From positions 1 to 5,945 of the forward strand of contig JBJOII010000197.1 in the NCBI GenBank assembly GCA_046047235.1: 5,945 nucleotides of DNA, in the 5' to 3' direction. The position numbers and the translations under genes were made by a program. Positions 1-5,945 of this stretch are shown piece by piece (position 1 is the stretch's first letter; each line of letters begins with the position of its first letter). Under the pieces are notes generated by a model. That model made no database searches, was not told the DNA's origin, and worked only from the letters and a program-made list of their open reading frames with translations. The DNA is from JBMTVN01 sp046047235. GTDB taxonomy: Bacteria > Verrucomicrobiota > Verrucomicrobiia > Limisphaerales > JAHDYP01.

Positions 1-3000
1 TGGTGGATGGCGGGCTTGAGTCTGGTGGCGGTGGCTGCCGCGGTGTTGTTGTTGCCGCGGTTCACCGATGTAAGCCTCGACTGGAAGAAGGCGGGTATTG
101 GTTTGGGGGTTTTCTGGTTCGTCCTGTTGGTGCTGCATGGGTTGGGCGGGCGTTTGGCGAAGTCGAGTGCGACGGAATTGGCCAAGGGCTTGACGAGGTT
201 GAGGACCTGGCTGGATGCGGCGCATCAGGCGGCAAGAACCGAGCACGAGCAGGAGCTGGGTCGGGTGGATGCAGAGGCGACCCAACGCAACGAGGCGTTG
301 CAGGAGGCTTACAACGCCGCGCGGGCGCAGGCCGAGCGTGATCGCGGAGATGCGAAGGCACGGCTGACTTCGCAGGAAGCACGGGCGCAGGCGGCGAACG
401 ATCGTCAGCTGGAGCGTTTACTGGCGGAGTCGAAGTCGGACACCAGCCGACGACTGGAAGCACTGCACGCGGAGACAACGTCCAAGCGGGAGAGTATCCA
501 GGGTGGCGCAGGAGCGGGCAGCACAGCCCAGGGAGATGAAGATCCGATGGGTGGCGTGTTGCGCGATTGGCAATCAAGCGTGCTGCAGACGCATCACGAA
601 CTGGTGGAGGACTCGACCACGGCAAAGCGGGCATTCCCGATTTGGGATGATCCGTCGTGGGACACTTGGGAGCCGACGACCGACGGCTTGTGGGCGGCTC
701 CGCTGGGCCGGTTGGAAGTGGATTTGGGCGAGGCCTCCGGGGGGTGGCCTGCAGATGCCAGCCTGCTGAAGCCTGATCCGGCCAGGCTGGAGTTGCCGCT
801 TTTACTGACGTTGCCGGACCGGGGTTCCGTATTGTTCGAGACGCGGGATCATGGCCGGACGGAGGCATTGACCACGCTGAACAACCTGGTGTTGCGGCTG
901 TTGATGTCGGCACCTCCGGGGAAGGTGTTGTTCACGATACTGGATCCGGTGGGTTTGGGAGAGAGCTTTGCGGGCTTGATGCATTTGACGGACCACGAGG
1001 ACCGGCTGGTAAACCGGAAGATCTGGACGCAACAGGAGCATATCGAGCAGCGGTTGGCCGACCTGAACGAGCACATTGAGAAGGTGACGCAGATTTATTT
1101 GCGGAACGAGTATCGGACCATTGCTGAGTATAACGAACAGGCGGGCCGGATTGCGGAGCCGTATCATTTTCTGGTGGTGGCGGATTTCCCGGTGAACTTC
1201 AGCGACCTGGCGGTGAGGCGGTTGCTGAGCATCGCGGCGAGCGGTCCGCGCTGCGGGGTGTTCACCTTGGTGCATTGGGACACGCGGAGGGCGGCACCCT
1301 TGGAGTTTGTGGCGGAGGACTTGCGACTGGCCAGCCTGGTTCTGCAGGGGGGGGCGACCGGCTTCACTTTGGCGAAGCGCCGCTGGCAAGGAATGAAGCT
1401 GGTGTTGGAAAAGCCGCCCGAAGCCGCCCGCGAGACGCGCCTACTGCAGGAACTGGGCCGCAGAAGCATTGATTCCAACCGGGTGGAGATGCCGTTTGAG
1501 CAGATCGCACCGAAACCCCAGGCCTTCTGGTCGAGCACCACGGTGGATGAACTGCGCGTGGCGATTGGCGTGACGGGTGCCACCAAACTCCAGCAGCTGG
1601 CTTTGGGTAAGGGAACCCGTCAGCACGCATTGGTGGCGGGCAAGACCGGTTCCGGCAAATCCACCCTGTTTCATGTGCTCGTGACTAACCTGTCGCTTTG
1701 GTGCAGCCCGGAGCAGGTGGAGTTTTATCTGGTCGATTTCAAAAAGGGCGTGGAATTCAAGTGCTACGCCTCGCATCGACTGCCGCATGCACGGGTCGTG
1801 GCCATCGAGAGCGACCGCGAGTTCGGCCTGAGTGTGCTGCAGCGGGTGGACCAGGAGTTGCAACGTCGAGGCGACCTCTTCCGTGAACTCGGTGTTCAGG
1901 ACCTCGCGGGTTACCAACGGACCGGAAAAGGTCCCCTGCCCCGCACGCTGTTGATCATCGACGAGTTCCAGGAGTTCTTCACTGAGGACGATCGGGTTTC
2001 GCAGGCGGCGGCGCTGTTATTGGACCGGTTGGTGCGGCAGGGTCGTGCCTTTGGCATCCATGTGCTGCTGGGGTCACAAACTCTCGGAGGCGCCTACACC
2101 CTGGCCCGGACTACTCTGGGCCAGATGGTGGTGCGCATCGCGCTGCAGTGCAATCAGGCCGACGCGTTGCTGATCATGGATGATGACAACCCGGCCCCGC
2201 GGTTGTTGTCGCGTCCGGGCGAGGCGATTTACAACGATGCCTCGGGTGCAGTGGAGGGGAACAGCCCGTTCCAGATTGTGTGGTTGTCGGAGCAGGAGCG
2301 GGAGGGCTGGCTGCGTCGCCTGGCGGACTACGCGCAGGACCGACCTGAGGCTGGTGGCGAGCTGGTGGTCTTTGAGGGCAATGCACCGGCGGACATTCAA
2401 GACAACCGCGCGCTGATGAAGCTGCTGGCGGGCGAACGTCCATCGGCGGTGTCGGCCGGCAGGATCTGGCTGGGGGCACCGAACTCCATCAAGGGCCCGA
2501 CCGAAGTGGTGTTTCACCGTCAGAGCGGCAACAACCTGCTGGTGGTTGGACAGAACGACGAGTCCACCTTGGCAATGGTCATGGTGGGGTTGATGGCTTT
2601 GGGTGCACAGCACGGGAAGGATGGAGCGCGGGTGCTGCTATTCGATGCGAGTCCGGCGGGGTCGCCGCATCGCGAGTCGTTGGAACGGGTCGCGGCAGGA
2701 TTACCACTGGAGGTGGAGTGGGTGGGCAACGCCAACCTCGAAGCCACCATGACGGCCGTGTCGGCGGAGCTGGAACGCAGGTCGGCCGATGAGGAGGCCG
2801 CGGCCAAGGCACCACCCGTTTACTTGGTGGTGCATCATTTGGAGCGCTTTAAGGCTCTGCGGTATGAGGACGATTTCTCCTTCTCGCTGGATGAGAAGGC
2901 CACGAAATCGCCGGGGGCGGTGCTCCATCAGGTCCTGACCGAGGGCACGAGTCTCGGTATTCCGGTGTTCTGCATTTGTGATAGCTGGAACAGCACCAGC

Positions 3001-3189
3001 CGTTTCTTGAACCGCAAGGCCATCAGCGAGTTTGAGTTGCGTGTGTTGTTCCAGATGAGCGCCGGGGATTCCGCCAGCCTGATGGATGAACCCCGGGCCT
3101 CTACCTTGGGACTCCATCGCGCCGTGCTGTTCAATTCGCAGGAGGGCTCCATGGAGACCTTCCGTCCATACGCGAAGCCCACGGCATAA
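1..3189 (+). CDS. Membrane-anchored FtsK/SpoIIIE-type ATPase with three tandem ATPase modules, possibly 5'-partial
   Basis: This is probably a membrane-anchored ATP-driven motor for DNA or protein substrates. Residue numbers count from the ATG at position 7. Two hydrophobic segments (about 2-17 and 29-48) form a likely hairpin anchor, and a charged, Ala/Glu/Arg-rich helical region (about 55-165) looks like a coiled coil. Module 1 (about 263-470) resembles an FtsK fold but has no P-loop, only a Walker-B-like FLVVADFP at 388-395. Module 2 (about 515-760) is canonical: Walker A GKTGSGKS at 545-552, Walker B LLIIDEF at 648-654, and the FtsK-type stretch RQGRAFGIHVLLGSQT at 677-692. Module 3 (about 815-1050) has a degenerate P-loop (GQNDEST, 848-854) and YLVVHHLERF at 939-948. 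The gamma DNA-binding domain of chromosomal FtsK is absent. The tandem layout recalls EccC/EssC of type VII secretion, but the substrate is unknown. The frame is open through positions 1-6 and no ribosome binding site is visible, so the start may lie upstream. The superfamily call is secure; the role is inference. Confidence 0.9.
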   Translation, partial: WWMAGLSLVAVAAAVLLLPRFTDVSLDWKKAGIGLGVFWFVLLVLHGLGGRLAKSSATELAKGLTRLRTWLDAAHQAARTEHEQELGRVDAEATQRNEALQEAYNAARAQAERDRGDAKARLTSQEARAQAANDRQLERLLAESKSDTSRRLEALHAETTSKRESIQGGAGAGSTAQGDEDPMGGVLRDWQSSVLQTHHELVEDSTTAKRAFPIWDDPSWDTWEPTTDGLWAAPLGRLEVDLGEASGGWPADASLLKPDPARLELPLLLTLPDRGSVLFETRDHGRTEALTTLNNLVLRLLMSAPPGKVLFTILDPVGLGESFAGLMHLTDHEDRLVNRKIWTQQEHIEQRLADLNEHIEKVTQIYLRNEYRTIAEYNEQAGRIAEPYHFLVVADFPVNFSDLAVRRLLSIAASGPRCGVFTLVHWDTRRAAPLEFVAEDLRLASLVLQGGATGFTLAKRRWQGMKLVLEKPPEAARETRLLQELGRRSIDSNRVEMPFEQIAPKPQAFWSSTTVDELRVAIGVTGATKLQQLALGKGTRQHALVAGKTGSGKSTLFHVLVTNLSLWCSPEQVEFYLVDFKKGVEFKCYASHRLPHARVVAIESDREFGLSVLQRVDQELQRRGDLFRELGVQDLAGYQRTGKGPLPRTLLIIDEFQEFFTEDDRVSQAAALLLDRLVRQGRAFGIHVLLGSQTLGGAYTLARTTLGQMVVRIALQCNQADALLIMDDDNPAPRLLSRPGEAIYNDASGAVEGNSPFQIVWLSEQEREGWLRRLADYAQDRPEAGGELVVFEGNAPADIQDNRALMKLLAGERPSAVSAGRIWLGAPNSIKGPTEVVFHRQSGNNLLVVGQNDESTLAMVMVGLMALGAQHGKDGARVLLFDASPAGSPHRESLERVAAGLPLEVEWVGNANLEATMTAVSAELERRSADEEAAAKAPPVYLVVHHLERFKALRYEDDFSFSLDEKATKSPGAVLHQVLTEGTSLGIPVFCICDSWNSTSRFLNRKAISEFELRVLFQMSAGDSASLMDEPRASTLGLHRAVLFNSQEGSMETFRPYAKPTA

Positions 3190-3195
3190 GCAGCG

Positions 3196-3213
3196 GCCCT
3201 GCCGTTGCGGGGC
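3196..3213 (+). repeat. Short GC-rich hairpin just after the ATPase stop codon
   Basis: A 7-base-pair stem (3196-3202 with 3207-3213, one G-T wobble) encloses the loop CGTT, starting 7 bases after the stop codon. Its position suggests a 3'-end structure for the ATPase mRNA. The following bases are purine-rich rather than a T run, so it does not qualify as a standard intrinsic terminator. Confidence 0.4.
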
Positions 3214-3304
3214 GCAGGGAAGAGAGAAGACAGCAGAGTGGAGAGAGGCCATGCAGCCGGCTCCTCCCTCGATGGTCGGAAAGCCTCTTCGGCATCAGGA
3301 CGCT

Positions 3305-3322
3305 GTCGATAACGGTATCGAC
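3305..3322. repeat. Perfect inverted repeat GTCGATA-ACGG-TATCGAC
   Basis: Two perfect 7-base arms (3305-3311 and 3316-3322) flank a 4-base loop. No T run follows on either strand, so it is not an intrinsic terminator. It could be a binding site for a dimeric regulator or an RNA hairpin; nothing in the sequence decides between them. Confidence 0.5.
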
Positions 3323-3442
3323 ATGGCCAAGTAGTCGCATAGTCCGCTTCTGGTCGGCTGGCTCGTGATAACGATCGTCGTGTTCAAGGTCTAGGCTGCC
3401 TCGGGAACAGCGGGCGGGTGGAACGGGTCGCAGTCACGCAGC

Positions 3443-3494
3443 GAACCTGGTCAGAGCGAAGGCGAGCCCGTGTTGCACGGAGCGAGACCAGTTC
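3443..3494. repeat. Nested inverted repeats forming a possible structured element
   Basis: The outer arms are GAACCTGGTC at 3443-3452 and GACCAGTTC at 3486-3494. They pair over nine base pairs with one bulged C. Inside them is a second perfect hairpin, CCGTG at 3468-3472 and CACGG at 3476-3480, with loop TTG. The asymmetric unpaired bases between the two stems (15 on the left, 5 on the right) would form an internal loop. This could be a structured RNA element or a palindromic repeat unit. No known RNA family was recognised. Confidence 0.45.
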
Positions 3495-3500
3495 CACGTT

Positions 3501-3518
3501 TCCCGCCAAAAGGCGGGA
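3501..3518. repeat. Perfect GC-rich hairpin TCCCGCC-AAAA-GGCGGGA
   Basis: The 7-base arms (3501-3507 and 3512-3518) are perfectly complementary around an AAAA loop. It lies only 6 bases after the nested element at 3443-3494, so the two may be parts of one structured unit. Only two T residues follow, and C-rich sequence comes after them, so termination activity is doubtful. Confidence 0.5.
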
Positions 3519-3603
3519 TTCCATACACCCTCCGTCCACATCGATTGCCAGATCTACCAGATCCTACTTGGTTTAGCCCTATGAGGTGGGTGCATTGACT
3601 TGC

Positions 3604-3623
3604 GGCCGACACGCAGGTCGGCC
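3604..3623. repeat. Perfect inverted repeat GGCCGAC-ACGCAG-GTCGGCC
   Basis: Seven-base arms at 3604-3610 and 3617-3623 enclose a 6-base spacer, about 110 bases before the preferred carB start. It lies inside the upstream open extension of the carB frame, which argues that this extension is leader or spacer rather than protein. It may be a palindromic intergenic repeat unit, or a leader hairpin if transcription begins upstream of it. Confidence 0.5.
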
Positions 3624-3732
3624 ACTGCTCATGTCTTCTACCTGCGCGAGAAGGTCGCCATGGCTGTCGGGGCGCTTTGCGATGGACACACTGGGGAGGT
3701 TACGGCTCAATGGGCGGACTTTGGATGCTGCC

Positions 3733-5535
3733 ATGAATCGTCCTCTTGATACTGAACTGCTTGCGAAGGCCAAATCGATGGGGTTCTCGGACCGTCAAAT
3801 TGCTCATTTGACGGGGCGAAGTGAGGATACCGTGCGGGAGGAGCGGAAGCGCGCGGGTTTGGAGCCGAGTTATCGGCTGGTAGACACGTGCGCGGCGGAA
3901 TTTGAGGCGTATACGCCATATTACTATTCGACTTACGACCGTGGAGACGACGAATCGAAGGCGAGCGAGAAGCGGAAGATCATGATTTTGGGGGGCGGGC
4001 CAAACCGGATTGGCCAGGGGATTGAGTTCGACTACTGCTGTGTGCACGCGGCATTCGCGCTCAAGGAGCTGGGGTTTGAGACCATTATGGTCAACTCCAA
4101 CCCCGAGACGGTATCGACGGACTACGACACGAGCGACAAGCTGTATTTCGAGCCGTTGACGCTGGAGGATGTGCTGAACATCTACGAGCGCGAGAAGTGT
4201 TGGGGAGCGATTGCCCAATTTGGCGGTCAGACACCGCTGAATCTGGCGCTGGGCCTGCAACGCAACGGCGTGCGGGTTCTAGGGACCACCCCTGAGAGCA
4301 TCGAAGTGGCTGAGGATCGCAAGCTGTTTGCAGCGATGCTCAACAAGCTGAACATTCCGCAGCCGCCGAACGGGATTGCCACCAACGAAGAGGAGGCTCT
4401 CACAGAGGCAAGGAAGCTGGGTTACCCGGTTCTGGTACGGCCTTCCTTCGTGCTGGGCGGCCGCGCCATGCAGATCGTTTATTCAGACGCAGAGTTGCAG
4501 CACTACATGCGCTTCGCGGTGGAAGCCTCACCTGACCGCCCCGTGCTGGTGGACAAGTTCCTGGAGGACGCGACCGAAGTCGACGTGGACTGCATTGCCG
4601 ACGTGGGGCACTACGAGAATCCCGATGATGCGACGATCGTGGTGGGTGGTTATCTGGAGCACATTGAATTTGCGGGCGTGCACTCGGGCGATGCTGCGAT
4701 GGTGTTGCCTCCCCACTCCCTGCCCAAGGAAGCAGTCGACACCATGCGCGAGTATTCCCACGCGATGGCCAAGGAGCTGAAGGTCGTGGGCCTCATGAAC
4801 GTGCAGTATGCCATCAAGGACGGCGTGGTTTACGTGCTGGAGGTCAATCCGCGTGCGTCCCGGACGATACCCTTTGTCAGCAAGTCGATCGGGGTTCCCT
4901 TGGCCAAGATGGCGGCGAAAGTCATGACCGGCAGCAAGCTCAAGGATTTGGGTGTAACTGCGGAAATCTGGCCGGAGTACTGGGCGGTCAAGGAGTCGGT
5001 GTTTCCTTTCAACCGTTTCCATGGACAGGACATCATCCTGACTCCTGAGATGCGTTCCACCGGAGAAGTGATGGGCTTGGACGCCGACCTGGGAATTGCC
5101 TACGCGAAGTCCCAGATGGCGGCCTCAGCCACCCTTCCGATGGGCGGCAAACTGTTTATCAGCGTCAGCGACGCCCACAAAGGCGAGGTTGCAGCCGTGG
5201 CGCAATCCTTCGCCGATCTCGGTTTCGAGCTGGTTTCCACCAGCGGAACCGCGGCAGTGATGGAGGCGGCGGGCTTGAAAGTGCACCGAATTCCAAAACT
5301 GCAGGAGGGTCGACCCAATGCGTTGGACCTGTTGAAAAACCGGGAAGTGCAGCTCGTGATCAACACACCCTCCGGCCAGGTACCCCGGTCAGACGAGGTC
5401 CGGATCCGGACAACAGCGGTCTATACCGGAACCCCCATCATCACGACATTGAGCGGCGCCAAAGCCGCAGCTCTGGCCATTGCCGCCCTGAAGAAGAGTG
5501 GTTACGGCGTCAAGACGCTCCAGGAGTATCACTGA
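3733..5535 (+). CDS. carB: Carbamoyl-phosphate synthase large subunit, C-terminal half (split CarB)
   Basis: This half of CarB phosphorylates carbamate with ATP to make carbamoyl phosphate for pyrimidine and arginine synthesis in the cytoplasm. The 600 residues contain the distal oligomerisation domain (about 1-80), the second ATP-grasp domain (about 83-465; GGGPNRIGQGIEFDYC at 87-102, VRPSFVLGGRAM at 235-246, EHIEFAGVHSGD at 309-320) and an MGS allosteric domain (about 471-600). The E. coli ATP-B ligands R675, R715, E761, H788, Q829, E841 and N843 match R196, R236, E282, H317, Q358, E370 and N372 with identical spacing between most of them. E. coli CarB has about 1,073 residues, so the carboxyphosphate-forming half is missing, and it is not encoded upstream. 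Natural split carB genes are known in Aquifex and methanogens. I chose ATG 3733 because CarB similarity begins there; GTG 3586 and ATG 3682 are in-frame alternatives. Upstream TTGGAT is only a weak ribosome binding site. The identity is certain; the start is likely. Confidence 0.95.
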   Translation: MNRPLDTELLAKAKSMGFSDRQIAHLTGRSEDTVREERKRAGLEPSYRLVDTCAAEFEAYTPYYYSTYDRGDDESKASEKRKIMILGGGPNRIGQGIEFDYCCVHAAFALKELGFETIMVNSNPETVSTDYDTSDKLYFEPLTLEDVLNIYEREKCWGAIAQFGGQTPLNLALGLQRNGVRVLGTTPESIEVAEDRKLFAAMLNKLNIPQPPNGIATNEEEALTEARKLGYPVLVRPSFVLGGRAMQIVYSDAELQHYMRFAVEASPDRPVLVDKFLEDATEVDVDCIADVGHYENPDDATIVVGGYLEHIEFAGVHSGDAAMVLPPHSLPKEAVDTMREYSHAMAKELKVVGLMNVQYAIKDGVVYVLEVNPRASRTIPFVSKSIGVPLAKMAAKVMTGSKLKDLGVTAEIWPEYWAVKESVFPFNRFHGQDIILTPEMRSTGEVMGLDADLGIAYAKSQMAASATLPMGGKLFISVSDAHKGEVAAVAQSFADLGFELVSTSGTAAVMEAAGLKVHRIPKLQEGRPNALDLLKNREVQLVINTPSGQVPRSDEVRIRTTAVYTGTPIITTLSGAKAAALAIAALKKSGYGVKTLQEYH

Positions 5536-5572
5536 ATCCGCTGACGTGAACGACGTGTTTAGCGCGGTAAGC

Positions 5573-5634
5573 AGTGTGCCCCGAACTGCGGGGGATTTGG
5601 TGTCATGATTTTTGGGCACACGGGAGTGTGCCCC
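5573..5634. repeat. Three complementary octamers able to form alternative hairpins
   Basis: GTGTGCCC occurs at 5574-5581 and again at 5626-5633, each within an identical decamer AGTGTGCCCC. GGGCACAC at 5614-5621 is the exact complement of both. Pairing with the downstream copy gives a tight 8-base-pair hairpin with a GGGA loop; pairing with the upstream copy gives a hairpin with a 32-base loop. Bases before the tight hairpin are TTTTT and bases after it are CTACC, so it is not a standard terminator on the + strand. It may be a palindromic intergenic repeat or a 3' mRNA structure for carB. Confidence 0.55.
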
Positions 5635-5649
5635 TACCTGTACCAAAGA

Positions 5650-5669
5650 GCTGCAATGATTGTTGCAGC
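5650..5669. repeat. Perfect inverted repeat GCTGCAA-TGATTG-TTGCAGC
   Basis: Seven-base arms at 5650-5656 and 5663-5669 enclose a 6-base loop, 16 bases after the preceding hairpin. No T run follows. Its arm and loop sizes match the inverted repeat at 3604-3623, but the sequences differ, so they are not copies of one repeat. Confidence 0.45.
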
Positions 5670-5847
5670 CAGAGACCCGCTGCGTCAGGTCCGCAGAGTC
5701 GCTCTGGGCTGTGCACCTGATCCCAATGGGGTCGCTGGCGTGCGTGCGCGAGCTGGTTGGACTCCCGGAGCGAGATTTGTCGGAGGAACCCCTGACCTCT
5801 GATGGCTCACTTCTGCCCTACCACACCCTCCTCTCTCCCCTCCGCTG

Positions 5848-5881
5848 AAAAGCAACAGGGCGGAAGCTTGCGCTTCCGCCC
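5848..5881 (-). terminator. Intrinsic terminator of the leftward gene at the right edge
   Basis: A perfect 10-base-pair stem (GGGCGGAAGC at 5858-5867 with GCTTCCGCCC at 5872-5881) has a 4-base loop. Read on the - strand it is followed by TGTTGCTTTT (complement of 5848-5857), a moderately T-rich tail. It begins 26 bases after the proposed - strand stop codon, the normal place for a Rho-independent terminator. On the + strand the stem is followed by CGGCGTGAG with no T run, so the hairpin acts mainly leftward, although it may also impede carB transcripts. Confidence 0.75.
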
Positions 5882-5907
5882 CGGCGTGAGATGGGTTGAA
5901 CTCAGGT

Positions 5908-5945
5908 TTACTGGTTCAGGCTCTTGATGATCTGGGCACGTTCCC
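5908..5945 (-). CDS. C-terminal end of an unidentified leftward gene
   Basis: Reading leftward from the right edge, one frame gives 11 residues ending in ERAQIIKSLNQ and a TAA stop at 5908-5910. The rest of the gene lies beyond the window. The frame is chosen because its stop sits just ahead of a good - strand terminator and its ending is a plausible helical C-terminus. One other frame also ends nearby (TGA at 5916-5918), and the third runs on through the hairpin, so the frame is not certain. The fragment is too short for a family call. The gene converges on carB. Confidence 0.5.
   Translation of the reverse strand, partial: ERAQIIKSLNQ

Larger units (their letters stand above)
3190..3732. 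other. Gene-free spacer between the ATPase gene and carB, rich in inverted repeats
   Basis: I see no convincing gene here on either strand. The short open frames have arbitrary-looking, Arg/Ser/Pro-rich translations without recognisable motifs. The frame of carB stays open back to a GTG at 3586, but those 49 codons show no CarB similarity and contain a perfect inverted repeat, so I treat them as non-coding. The stretch holds at least five inverted repeats (listed separately), a palindromic octamer ACGATCGT at 3371-3378, and a small direct repeat of CCAGATC at 3548-3554 and 3557-3563 (9-base period). A purine-rich tract runs across about 3217-3248. No sigma70-type promoter with good boxes and spacing was found, although carB must be transcribed from somewhere in this spacer or from upstream. 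Confidence 0.65.
5536..5857. other. Gene-free convergent spacer downstream of carB
   Basis: No gene is supported here. Two overlapping + strand open frames of 62-65 codons have unstructured Arg/Gly/Pro-rich translations and run through hairpins, so I regard them as chance frames in GC-rich DNA. The first half contains a three-part set of complementary octamers and a 7-base-pair inverted repeat (listed separately), plus a small CAGAG-TCG-CTCTG hairpin at 5694-5706. The segment 5815-5845 is markedly pyrimidine-rich. No + strand intrinsic terminator for carB with a clear T run was found. Confidence 0.6.

Noticed and set aside
1..3189. Chromosome-segregation FtsK (gene symbol ftsK)
   Set aside because: The protein lacks the four-helix membrane domain and the gamma winged-helix domain and has three tandem ATPase modules, so the ftsK symbol would mislead.
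2701..3340. Leftward open frames of 69-183 codons spanning the end of the ATPase gene and the start of the spacer
   Set aside because: They are antisense to the well-supported ATPase gene or fall in spacer, with no recognisable motifs in their translations.
3478..3487. Decamer CGGAGCGAGA shared by both spacers (also at 5766-5775)
   Set aside because: The match does not extend beyond ten bases, and one such match between two GC-rich spacers of this length is not surprising by chance.
3501..3518. Hairpin considered as a Rho-independent terminator of the ATPase gene
   Set aside because: It lies over 300 bases after the stop codon and is followed by only two T residues and then C-rich sequence.
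3545..3577. Possible sigma70 promoter for carB (TTGCCA as a -35 box, TTTAGC as a -10 box)
   Set aside because: The spacing is about 21 bases and the -10 box is poor, so it does not meet a reasonable standard.
3190..3732. A CRISPR array, tRNA or insertion sequence in the spacer
   Set aside because: There are no regularly spaced identical repeats, no cloverleaf or T-loop signature recognised by eye, and no transposase coding or matched terminal repeats.
5605..5848. Two overlapping + strand open frames of 62-65 codons after carB
   Set aside because: Their translations are Arg/Gly/Pro-rich without motifs, they overlap each other in different frames and they run across hairpins, as expected for chance frames in GC-rich DNA.

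Overview
The window is GC-rich bacterial DNA that carries two long, well-supported genes on the + strand, the last few codons of a third gene on the - strand, and two gene-free stretches rich in short inverted repeats. Nothing here fixes the taxon. The high GC content, the stand-alone C-terminal half of CarB and the hairpin-rich spacers would suit a Verrucomicrobiota/PVC-type bacterium, but this is a weak guess.

Positions 1-3189 encode a large membrane-anchored FtsK/SpoIIIE-superfamily ATPase. It has two hydrophobic segments, then a long charged helical (probable coiled-coil) region, then three FtsK-like ATPase modules in tandem. Only the middle module has intact Walker A and Walker B motifs. 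This layout is closer to the tandem motor ATPases of type VII-like export (EccC/EssC) than to the chromosome-segregation FtsK, because there is no C-terminal gamma winged-helix domain and no four-helix membrane domain. The reading frame is open to the left edge of the window, so the true start may lie outside it.

Positions 3190-3732 contain no convincing gene and at least five perfect or near-perfect inverted repeats. Positions 3733-5535 encode the C-terminal half of the carbamoyl-phosphate synthase large subunit: the distal part of the oligomerisation domain, the second ATP-grasp domain and the MGS allosteric domain. The N-terminal half is not next to it, which implies a split carB as known in Aquifex and some methanogens. 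All expected ATP-B site ligands are present, so the protein should be active if its partner half is encoded elsewhere.

Positions 5536-5907 hold another hairpin-rich spacer. It includes three 8-nt elements able to form alternative pairings, and a strong intrinsic terminator reading leftwards. That terminator serves a - strand gene whose last 11 codons are visible at the right edge and which converges on carB. The ATPase gene and carB are about 540 bases apart and show no functional link, so they are probably not one operon.
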